This document shows positions 7,057 to 14,046 of a DNA stretch of 56,537 nt, piece by piece. This DNA is from an uncultured Prevotella sp. (lineage in GTDB: Bacteria > Bacteroidota > Bacteroidia > Bacteroidales > Bacteroidaceae). The stretch is from contig CALCVP010000082.1 in the NCBI GenBank assembly GCA_937907705.1, positions 1 to 56,537 on the forward strand. Direction: 5' to 3'. Position 1 is the stretch's first letter, and each line of letters begins with the position of its first letter. The translations under genes and the position numbers were made by a program. The notes beneath the pieces were generated by a model. That model worked only from the letters and a program-made list of their open reading frames with translations. It had not been told where the DNA came from and ran no database searches.

Positions 7057-9279
7057 GTGAAAGCAAAAAAATATAATCATATTGTTTTATTACTGTCAGT
7101 AGTTGTCGTATTATTACAAGCCTGTGCATCAGCCAAATTTGTACCCGATGGCGAAACTATGCTTGACAATGTAATGATAGAATCTGACACTAAAGAGGTG
7201 AAAGCAGATAAGCTAATGCCTTATGTCAGACAGCGCAGCAACTCCAAATGGTTCTCATTATTCAAAATACCTCTTGGCACATACAACCTATCCGGCAGCG
7301 ACAGCACAAGATGGATAAATAGAAAGTTAAGAGAAATAGGTGAAAGTCCTGTACTTTTTGATACCGTACAAGCTAATCTTACTTGCGCAAACCTTACCCA
7401 TGCCTTGCGTGCAATGGGATACATGCGTGCAAAAGTAGACTATGAGGTTATACCTTATAAGCAAAAGAAAATAAAGGTAAAGTATAAGCTGCATACTGGC
7501 GACCGCTTTATGATTAACCGTGTAAGGTATGATATACAAGATTCTGCCATTGCTCGCTTGCTGACAACGCCCGACTCTTCGCGTCTGAAGTTGCGCGTAG
7601 GAGTACCTTTTGTGGCCAATCAATTAGATGAAAAGCGTAAAAGCATTACAAGAGAGCTGAATAATCATGGCTATTTTAATTTTCATAAAGATTTTATTGA
7701 TTATTCTGCCGATACCATTGCTGGCAGTCGACAAATAGATTTAACCCTCCATCTACGTGAATTTCAAATCAACAATAATGATACTCCGATAGCCCACACG
7801 CGCTATACAATTAATCATGTAAACTTCACAACAGGACCTGGACAAAACAAAATGCCCCTTCGGCAATCGGTGTTGAAAGAAACCTCTATGATAGAGCCAG
7901 GCAAGCTCTTTTGTGCAGACGATTTACAACGCACATACAATAACTTTGGGCGTATGCAAATCGTGAAATATACTAATATAAAATTTACGGAGTTACCAGA
8001 TCACCATTCGCTTGATTGCGATATAGCAATAAGCAGCAACAAGATAAACAGTATCAGCTTTCAACCAGAAGGTACGAATACAGCAGGCGATTTGGGTGCT
8101 GCTGCCTCTCTGACTTACGAGAATCGCAATTTATTTAGAGGCGCGGAAACATTCAGCGTCAAGCTGCGCGGTGCCTTTGAGGCCATCACAGGATTAGAAG
8201 GTTATCAAAATCAAGATTATAAAGAGTATAATATAGAAAGTAAGCTTACCTTTCCACGCTTCTTGATGCCTTTCGTTTCAGAGAGTTACCGCAAGCGTTC
8301 TACCGCCCTATCTGAACTTGGCGTGAGCTATAATATGCAGAACAGGCCTGAGTTTCACCGCAGAGTATTCGCTGCCAATTGGCGCTATCGCTGGAGCAAT
8401 GCCGCAAAGAACAAGAACTTCAAGGTTGATTTACTTGACCTCAACTACATTTACATGCCGTGGATTTCGCCCACTTTCAAGAAAGAGTACTTAGACGATG
8501 TCAACAGCAGAAACTCCATATTGCGCTACAACTATGAAGACTTGTTTATCATGAAATTAGGATTCGGTGTATCAGCAACATATGGACACACAGCTATGAA
8601 GATTAACTTGGAAACGGCAGGCAATGTACTTAATGGACTATCTCAACTTATCAAGGCAGAAAAAAATCAAGAAGGGCAACACACTTTATTCAATATTGCT
8701 TTTGCACAATATGCAAAGGGCGACCTTGACTGCACCCATCTGTTACAATTAGACAATCACAATGCATTAGCCCTGCATATAGGTTTAGGCATAGCCTACC
8801 CCTATGGCAACAGTAAAGTGTTACCCTTTGAAAAGCGTTATTTCTCTGGAGGAGCAAACTCTGTAAGAGGATGGAGCGTAAGAGGGTTAGGACCTGGCAG
8901 CTATAAGGGTACAAATGGGTCTATAGACTTTATAAACCAAACAGGTGATTTAAAGTTAGACCTTAATGCAGAACTGCGCTCTTATCTATTCTGGAAGCTG
9001 TATGGTGCATTGTTTGTAGATGCAGGTAATATCTGGACACTAAGGAAATATGAAGAACAACCGGGCGGACAATTCAAGTTAGACACATTTTACCGCCAGT
9101 TGGCAGTTGCCTATGGCTTAGGGTTACGACTGAACTTTGATTTCTTTATCTTGCGCTTCGATTTTGGTATGAAAGCTATCAATCCTGCATACAGCAGTCA
9201 GAAAGAGCATTATGCCATTTTCCATCCTGATTTCAGCCGCGACTTTGCTTTTCATTTCGCAGTAGGCCTTCCATTTTAA
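7057..9279 (+). CDS. tamL: TamL, BamA/TamA-family outer membrane lipoprotein
   Basis: A 740-residue Omp85 protein. The signal peptide ends in a lipobox (LLQAC, Cys23), which separates the Bacteroidetes TamL form from ordinary TamA. POTRA-like domains follow (about 40-330, for example TGDRFMINRVRYDIQ), then a 16-strand barrel with the conserved late loop motif GGANSVRGWSVRGLGPG (about 600-616) and a C-terminal strand ending FHFAVGLPF. It helps insert proteins into the outer membrane, normally together with TamB. The start is GTG; an in-frame TAA lies 15 bases upstream, so no other start retains the signal. No tamB gene follows here, unlike many relatives. Its last 47 bases overlap the end of the convergent gene. 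Confidence 0.92.
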   Translation: MKAKKYNHIVLLLSVVVVLLQACASAKFVPDGETMLDNVMIESDTKEVKADKLMPYVRQRSNSKWFSLFKIPLGTYNLSGSDSTRWINRKLREIGESPVLFDTVQANLTCANLTHALRAMGYMRAKVDYEVIPYKQKKIKVKYKLHTGDRFMINRVRYDIQDSAIARLLTTPDSSRLKLRVGVPFVANQLDEKRKSITRELNNHGYFNFHKDFIDYSADTIAGSRQIDLTLHLREFQINNNDTPIAHTRYTINHVNFTTGPGQNKMPLRQSVLKETSMIEPGKLFCADDLQRTYNNFGRMQIVKYTNIKFTELPDHHSLDCDIAISSNKINSISFQPEGTNTAGDLGAAASLTYENRNLFRGAETFSVKLRGAFEAITGLEGYQNQDYKEYNIESKLTFPRFLMPFVSESYRKRSTALSELGVSYNMQNRPEFHRRVFAANWRYRWSNAAKNKNFKVDLLDLNYIYMPWISPTFKKEYLDDVNSRNSILRYNYEDLFIMKLGFGVSATYGHTAMKINLETAGNVLNGLSQLIKAEKNQEGQHTLFNIAFAQYAKGDLDCTHLLQLDNHNALALHIGLGIAYPYGNSKVLPFEKRYFSGGANSVRGWSVRGLGPGSYKGTNGSIDFINQTGDLKLDLNAELRSYLFWKLYGALFVDAGNIWTLRKYEEQPGGQFKLDTFYRQLAVAYGLGLRLNFDFFILRFDFGMKAINPAYSSQKEHYAIFHPDFSRDFAFHFAVGLPF

Positions 9280-9694
9280 CCCACCATTTGCCCTGCCGCT
9301 TTACAAGAGAAAGTGTATAATTGGCCTTGTCTGCTATGTATCCTGCTTTGCCCAAAGTATCTGTTATCATGCCATTATAAACGGTATATTGTATCTTGGC
9401 TGTACTGTCTGACTCCCAGTCCACATCATTTGGTTCGCAAGTAGCGCCATTCTCCATGCCTTTAAGTACCTCTATATCGGCCTCTGTCATATTGGTTGCA
9501 GCAAAATTGAGCCATTTCCTTGACTCCGGCAGACAATAAGGAACAGCTTCTACAAAACGATAGTTAAAATAATGGGTGGCAAAGCTGTCTGCTGTGGCGC
9601 TCATTTTCTCTTCATCTTCGCTTTCAAAAGCACTGCAATTAGCTGTCAGCAGGAGAGTAAAAGGAAACATAGATACAATCAACCAGTTTTTCAT
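9233..9694 (-). CDS. Hypothetical lipoprotein, NTF2-like fold possible
   Basis: A 153-residue protein. The start MKNWLIVSMFPFTLLLTANC looks like a lipoprotein signal (Cys20). The mature part (ATADSFATHYFNYRFVEAVPYCLPESRKWLNF, then a beta-rich end TLSLVKRQGKWWVKMEGLL) resembles the DUF4878/NTF2-like layout: a helix pair followed by a curved sheet closed by a KxGKWWV strand. The frame is open eight codons further upstream, but a TAccTTTGT element on the minus strand at 9716-9724 supports the inner ATG. It converges on tamL and the two genes overlap by 47 bases tail to tail. Function unknown. Confidence 0.75.
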   Translation of the reverse strand: MKNWLIVSMFPFTLLLTANCSAFESEDEEKMSATADSFATHYFNYRFVEAVPYCLPESRKWLNFAATNMTEADIEVLKGMENGATCEPNDVDWESDSTAKIQYTVYNGMITDTLGKAGYIADKANYTLSLVKRQGKWWVKMEGLLRNEKQSRG

Positions 9695-9733
9695 ATCAGA
9701 ACTATTAAATTTGTACAAAGGTATTATTTTTTT

Positions 9734-9765
9734 TTGTTACAAAAACTATTCTTCTTAATTTTGCA
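9734..9765 (+). promoter_or_regulatory. Promoter of the WalJ-like gene
   Basis: TTTG at 9734-9737, 19 bases, then TAatTTTGC at 9757-9765. The ATG at 9782 follows after a leader of about 10 bases. Confidence 0.78.
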
Positions 9766-9781
9766 TATAAAAACAAGGAAA

Positions 9782-10585
9782 ATGCTGAGATTTATATCTT
9801 TCGGCAGTGGAAGTTGTGGTAATTGCTATTACCTTTACACTGAAGATTATGGTCTGCTCATAGACGTGGGAGTAGGCATTAGAAAATTAAAAAAATATTT
9901 TTTAGATTACGGCTTCAAGTTTGCTGATGTAAAGGCTATATTGGTCACCCACGACCATGCCGACCATGTGAAAGCAGTAGGAAGCTTCAGCAATCAAATA
10001 AAAGTGCCGGTATATGCCACGGAAAAAGTGCATGATGGCATCAAGCGAAACTACTATGTGCGTAAAAAAGTAGAAACAAATCAAATCAAATACATTACTC
10101 CAGGCGAGACTTTCATGTTAGGAGACATGAAAATTACTCCTTTTCATGTACCCCATGACAGCAGTGATAATGTAGGCTATCGCATCTGCCATAAAAACAT
10201 TACATTCTGTTTACTGACAGATGTAGGACACATTACAGACGAGATAACCCACGCCATTGCCTCTGCCAACTACTTAGTGATAGAAGCTAACCACGATGAA
10301 GAGATGCTAAAAAGCGGTCCATATCCAGGGCACCTAAAAGCAAGGGTTTTAGGTCCTTATGGGCATCTTTCCAATCACAATTGTGCGTTGACTTTAGTTA
10401 ACTATGCCACTTCACAGCTAAAGCACGTTTGGCTGTGCCATCTCAGTCAAGAGAACAACCACCCTGAACTGGCTCGCAAAACGGTTGAAATGGAACTAAA
10501 ACAGGCACAGCGATTTGATGGCACCTGTGTACAATTAGATGTATTGCGGCGTAACCTTCCCACGGGAATATTCGAGCTTCAATAA
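9782..10585 (+). CDS. MBL-fold metallohydrolase, WalJ/YycJ type
   Basis: A 267-residue cytoplasmic metallo-beta-lactamase-fold protein. The first strand MLRFISFGSGSCGNCYYL is characteristic of the YycJ/WalJ (VicX) group. The metal-binding motif THDHADH follows at about 57-63, with further ligands in FHVPHDSSDN, LLTDVGHI, EANHDEEM and WLCHLSQENN. In Firmicutes WalJ is tied to DNA exonuclease or repair functions and to the WalKR operon; no two-component genes are next to it here. The frame is open much further upstream, but that part runs through the promoter, so 9782 is used. Family assignment is firm; the substrate is not known. Confidence 0.9.
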   Translation: MLRFISFGSGSCGNCYYLYTEDYGLLIDVGVGIRKLKKYFLDYGFKFADVKAILVTHDHADHVKAVGSFSNQIKVPVYATEKVHDGIKRNYYVRKKVETNQIKYITPGETFMLGDMKITPFHVPHDSSDNVGYRICHKNITFCLLTDVGHITDEITHAIASANYLVIEANHDEEMLKSGPYPGHLKARVLGPYGHLSNHNCALTLVNYATSQLKHVWLCHLSQENNHPELARKTVEMELKQAQRFDGTCVQLDVLRRNLPTGIFELQ

Positions 10586-10747
10586 GAAAAACAAGTTGTA
10601 AGGTTTATGCCTGAAACACACCTTCAACTTTATCTTTCTAAATATCATATACCTAATAAATATATTATTACATGTGCATTGTATTTGCTAAAACAGCAAG
10701 AACTGTTTATAGGGATTAAGGCAATGCAAACAAAAAAAAGAAACGTT

Positions 10748-11401
10748 ATGAAAAAGATTTTTGTAAAAAGCGCCCTGTTGTGTGCTATGATGATGATGGG
10801 CATGCAAGCCAATGCCCAAGTGAGTCTTGGAAATATCTTAAAGGGTGTAGCCAGTGCTGCATCTGGTTCCACATCTTCTACAGAAGACGGTGGACTACTG
10901 TCTGGACTTACTTCTATCTTTTCAAAAGATAAAGTAGCTACAAAAGACCAAATTGTAGGCACCTGGACTTACCAAGAACCTGCCGTTGTAATGACCAGTG
11001 ACAATGTGCTGGAAAACTTGGGCGGAAAGGTAGCTGCCAATGCTTTGGAGAAACGGTTGAAAACAAATCTTGAAAAATATGGCTTCAAGAGTGGAGCCAT
11101 CACCATGACTTTTGATGCTGATGGCAACTTTACACAAAAATTCAAGAAAAGAACTCTCAAAGGCACTTATACGATAGAAGACAAAAACGTAGTGCTGAAG
11201 TATGGCGGACAGGTATCTCAGATTGTGGGCACAACACAGATTGACGGCAACGATTTGCTGATTGTAATGGATGCTACCAAGCTCTTGAAATATGTAAAAA
11301 TATTGGGGTCTCTCTCTCAAAACACTGCATTGAAAGGAGCAACAACCATTCTTGGCAATATGAAAGGAATGGAATGTGGATTAAAACTAACCAAGAAATA
11401 A
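10748..11401 (+). CDS. DUF4923-type secreted or periplasmic protein
   Basis: A 217-residue protein with a clear signal peptide (MKKIFVKSALLCAMMMMGMQANAQ). A small Ser/Gly-rich segment (about 30-50) is followed by a lipocalin-like beta-barrel that starts VGTWTYQEPAVV and contains repeated strands such as MTFDADGNFTQKFKKRTLKGTYTIEDKNVVLKYGG. This matches DUF4923, a Bacteroidales family of unknown function. The frame is open 47 codons upstream, but the signal sequence fixes the start at 10748. It sits alone between the WalJ-like gene and rpsP. Envelope location is inferred; no ligand can be named. Confidence 0.82.
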   Translation: MKKIFVKSALLCAMMMMGMQANAQVSLGNILKGVASAASGSTSSTEDGGLLSGLTSIFSKDKVATKDQIVGTWTYQEPAVVMTSDNVLENLGGKVAANALEKRLKTNLEKYGFKSGAITMTFDADGNFTQKFKKRTLKGTYTIEDKNVVLKYGGQVSQIVGTTQIDGNDLLIVMDATKLLKYVKILGSLSQNTALKGATTILGNMKGMECGLKLTKK

Positions 11402-11465
11402 GTAAAAAACGTTAAAAACAGGTTGCAATAGCACTGCAATCATAGCTATTGTCAAATAAAAGTGC

Positions 11466-11474
11466 TACCTTTGC
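11466..11474 (+). promoter_or_regulatory. rpsP -7 element
   Basis: TAccTTTGC, 55 bases ahead of the rpsP ATG. No convincing TTTG box lies at the expected distance upstream. Confidence 0.6.
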
Positions 11475-11529
11475 AGTCGCTATCACGAGTTGATAGCATT
11501 ATTCAAACCTATATAAACAATAAAAAACA

Positions 11530-12063
11530 ATGGCAACAAAAATCAGATTGCAGCGCGGCGGCCGTAAAGGCTACGCTTTTTATGGTATCGTAATCGCTGA
11601 CACAAGAGCACCACGTGATGGTAAATTTACTGAAAAGATTGGTACATATAACCCTAATACCAATCCTGCCACGGTAGATTTGAATTTCGAGCGCGCTCTT
11701 TATTGGGTTGAGACTGGTGCTCAGCCAACAGACACAGTTCGCAACATTTTGAAAAGAGAAGGTGTTTACATGATGAAGCATCTCCGTGGTGGTGTTAAGA
11801 AAGGTGCTTTTGATGAAGCTGCTGCTCAGGCTAAGTTTGAAGCTTGGAAGACTAACAAGGAAGCAGGTCTTGCTGCTATTCGTGAAAGCGAAGCTAAGAG
11901 CAAGAAAGAAGCTGCTGCCAAAAATCTTGAAGCAGAGAAGAAAGTAAATGAAGAAATTGCCAAAAAGGTAGCTGAGAAGAAGGCTGCTGCTGAGCAAGCT
12001 GCCGCCGAGGCAGAGGCCGCTGCAAAAGAAGCTACTACTGAAGAAGCTCCTGCTGAGGCTTAA
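11530..12063 (+). CDS. rpsP: 30S ribosomal protein S16 with long C-terminal extension
   Basis: A 177-residue S16. The core (about residues 1-85) holds the expected start MATKIRLQRGGRKGYAFYGI, the ADTRAPRDGKFTEKIGTYNPNT loop and the DTVRNILKREGVY helix. S16 is an early assembly protein of the small subunit. Beyond the core lies a lysine-, alanine- and glutamate-rich extension of about 90 residues (EAKSKKEAAAKNLEAEKK, then EAEAAAKEATTEEAPAEA) that should form a long charged helix. Such tails are common in Bacteroidetes S16, while E. coli S16 is only 82 residues. It stands alone with its own promoter element and terminator, without the rimM-trmD-rplS neighbours known from other phyla. Confidence 0.97.
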   Translation: MATKIRLQRGGRKGYAFYGIVIADTRAPRDGKFTEKIGTYNPNTNPATVDLNFERALYWVETGAQPTDTVRNILKREGVYMMKHLRGGVKKGAFDEAAAQAKFEAWKTNKEAGLAAIRESEAKSKKEAAAKNLEAEKKVNEEIAKKVAEKKAAAEQAAAEAEAAAKEATTEEAPAEA

Positions 12064-12083
12064 TTCTTAAGAGACTAACATCT

Positions 12084-12122
12084 AAAAGGTGAAAAAGCTA
12101 TACTTGCTTTTTCACCTTTTTT
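12084..12122 (+). terminator. rpsP terminator
   Basis: AAAAGGTGAAAAAGC (12084-12098) pairs perfectly with GCTTTTTCACCTTTT (12106-12120) across a 7-base loop, ending in a T run. Confidence 0.92.
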
Positions 12123-12309
12123 GTTGCTATCGGCAAAAAATCCCGACTTATAGGCTAACATCCAGAATATTTTTACACTCAAGCAAGCCTTCAATCTGAC
12201 TTATATTGTACTCCATCTTTAATAAAACCGAACAACTTATTAACTTTCAATTTGTAGATATAGCCCATAGTGTGCAAGCAAAAATCATTACATTCTAAAA
12301 TCAGAAAAT

Positions 12310-12507
12310 AGGCTTTTATGGATAGTTCTTTACACCTGTTTCGCCACAAGCATATCTGTGTAAGAGGCAACTTACAGCTTTTATCAGCCAAAACCGTAGC
12401 TTTTGGCGAGCTCTTTCTATGCTTCAGGTTGTTCAAAGCTATGCTTTCGATTCCAAAAAGCAGTGCTTTAGCATCGTAAAGCACTGCTTTTCTACTTGCA
12501 TCACATG
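12310..12507. repeat. Degenerate 22-bp tandem array (array 2)
   Basis: GCTT recurs at 12377, 12399, 12421, 12443 and 12465, each exactly 22 bases apart, with a further copy at 12486 (21). Units start AGCTTTT, AGCTTTT, TGCTTCA, TGCTTTC, TGCTTTA, GCTTTTC; weaker units extend the array back to about 12310. A perfect inverted repeat (12456-12470 with 12477-12491, 15 bp, 6-base loop) closes the end. It fills much of the gene-free stretch 12123-12926. A 97-codon minus-strand frame (12191-12484) runs through it and mirrors the repeats (KALLFGIES); I do not regard it as a gene. Confidence 0.8.
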
Positions 12508-12751
12508 CACAATATGGACGATAGCTCTATTAATATATTGATTATCACTAAGTTATAATTGCACACGAAAACTACCATTATTTCCATCTTCTCTTTCTTC
12601 TTTCTTCAACGAGGCCAGTTTTAATAGGTTAAATATAAGAAATATGTAAATATTGTTCAATGTGTGCAATACCTTAAATCATATCCTTACACGAAATTCT
12701 TTGATTGTCTATCCCTTGCTGAAAGTCTCAATATTAATGTCTATAACATTA

Positions 12752-12795
12752 CTTTCAAACGGTGTTCAAATGGCATTCAAACGGCCATAAAAGAT
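12752..12795. repeat. 11-bp tandem repeats, TTCAAACGG type
   Basis: Four 11-base units: CTTTCAAACGG (12752), TGTTCAAATGG (12763), CATTCAAACGG (12774), CCATAAAAGAT (12785). It is the same word and step as at 6692-6746. A two-unit trace (CATTCAAATTC, ATTTCAAATGC) lies at about 13496-13517. Confidence 0.65.
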
Positions 12796-12926
12796 GTTCC
12801 ATTCAGCCGGGTTGTAGTGTCTCTACAAAAAAATTGGTCCCTGCACAGTATAAATCACCATACAAAGACCAATTTTAAGTTGAAGCTTTTCTGCCTATTT
12901 CTTTATTTCACGCTAATTCCCTGCAT

Positions 12927-13187
12927 TTACTTCTGCAACTTTTTGATTTCTTCCAATGCACAGCAAAGCTGGTCGGGACAACTTGTGCCTTTGTTGCCAC
13001 ATTGTGTGCCCTTGAGTCGAGCAATTACATCATCGGCATGCATGCCTTTTACCAGTTTTCCTATTCCCTTTAGATTACCATTGCAGCCACCAATAAACGA
13101 TACATTCTCTATGATGTTGTCATCGCTTACAGTCAGGTCAATTATACGACTGCATGTACCTTTCGTATTGTAAACCAAATGCTTCAT
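12927..13187 (-). CDS. TSCPD-domain protein (TIGR03905 type)
   Basis: An 86-residue cytoplasmic protein that starts MKHLVYNTKGTCSRIIDLTV and ends with GTQCGNKGTSCPDQLCCALEEIKKL. The TSCPD signature and surrounding cysteines match the small stand-alone TSCPD family (TIGR03905), which is related to a C-terminal domain of vitamin-B12-type ribonucleotide reductases. Conserved features are Cys12 and the C-x-NKGTSCPD-x2-CC cluster near the end, probably a metal or redox site. The frame is open 36 codons upstream but that part has no family match. The role is not established. It faces rpsP tail to tail across the repeat-filled gap. Confidence 0.85.
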   Translation of the reverse strand: MKHLVYNTKGTCSRIIDLTVSDDNIIENVSFIGGCNGNLKGIGKLVKGMHADDVIARLKGTQCGNKGTSCPDQLCCALEEIKKLQK

Positions 13188-13435
13188 AATATAATGTTTC
13201 TGTATTTTATAATAACCAACTTCTCCAAGAAAAAGCAAAATTCCCCATTTTGGTTCACTGTGCAAATGGGAAACATTACAAATTCTGTTACACAAAGATA
13301 CAAATAATCAGCCATGTTGCAAACCTTTTATCGCCTTAAATCAATTATAAATGCCAACTTAACATATTAATTCAGCATTCATGTCTATAAGTTTCTTTTC
13401 TTTTATTAAAGTTGTATAATTTACACCTTATATTC
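13188..13435. other. Gene-free stretch between the TSCPD gene and the uptake locus
   Basis: A+T-rich sequence between divergent genes. I see no coding frame, RNA gene or clear operator; together with the downstream promoter and leader it makes a 400-base gap. Confidence 0.5.
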
Positions 13436-13467
13436 TTTGTCGTTCAACATTATATTATTACATTTGC
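13436..13467 (+). promoter_or_regulatory. Promoter of the DUF4625/TonB receptor locus
   Basis: TTTG at 13436-13439, 19 bases, then TAcaTTTGC at 13459-13467. The leader to the ATG at 13588 is long (about 115 bases), which leaves room for post-transcriptional control, though I recognise no riboswitch in it. Confidence 0.72.
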
Positions 13468-13587
13468 AAACGAAACAAGATACGGCTTTGCACGGCATTC
13501 AAATTCATTTCAAATGCTCGCATTGCCCTGTCTCTTTAGAAGAATTATTTAGGTATTTAAGATAACGGTAGTTAGAATTATTGTAAG

Positions 13588-13953
13588 ATGATATTTCATC
13601 ATGACAAGAAAAGGATAAAGTTTGCATGGCTGTTAATGTTGGTGTATCTACCAATGTTGATCGCTGTTACTTTCCACCACCATTCGGGGGCGGAGGAAGC
13701 AAGCACTGTATCTTGTTATGACTGTGTACACCATATTCATCATGATGGTCACCTTACAGCACAGCAAAGTTTTACCCATGAGTGTGTACTTTGCCAATTA
13801 CACAGTTTACCTTATGTAATACCGTCTATTATTCATATAGCGTCATTTATCGCTATTGTTCATGTTGTCTTTGCCATAATTTGTCCATTTATCAAGACAC
13901 GCCAAGGCAACATTATTTCTACCCGTGCTCCACCAGCATTCTATTCTTTGTAG
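13588..13953 (+). CDS. His/Cys-rich small membrane protein
   Basis: A 121-residue protein. Hydrophobic segments at about 13-28 and 79-99 flank a loop dense in possible metal ligands: FHHH at 29-32, CYDC at 43-46, HHIHHDGH at 48-55, HECVLC at 64-69, then LH. Two CxxC pairs plus about ten histidines in 45 residues suggest binding of zinc, copper or a similar ion. I cannot name a family with confidence; comparable DUF2946-like proteins stand next to metal-related receptors in other bacteria. It is the first gene of a run of five on this strand, 93 bases before a TonB receptor. A metal sensing or chaperone role is inference. Confidence 0.7.
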   Translation: MIFHHDKKRIKFAWLLMLVYLPMLIAVTFHHHSGAEEASTVSCYDCVHHIHHDGHLTAQQSFTHECVLCQLHSLPYVIPSIIHIASFIAIVHVVFAIICPFIKTRQGNIISTRAPPAFYSL

Positions 13954-14046
13954 TTTTATGATTAATCAAAATCGGCTATAGCTAATCTCATTATGGACGA
14001 TTTAGCTTTACTATGGTCGTTTTAAACGATTGATTTTCAAACATTA

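Noticed and set aside
12191..12484. 97-codon minus-strand reading frame
   Set aside because: It runs through the 22-bp array and its sequence mirrors the repeat; no start signal or family feature. Judged a by-product of the repeats.
12664..13173. 169-codon plus-strand frame
   Set aside because: It is antisense to the TSCPD gene, which has a recognisable family signature; composition is not protein-like.
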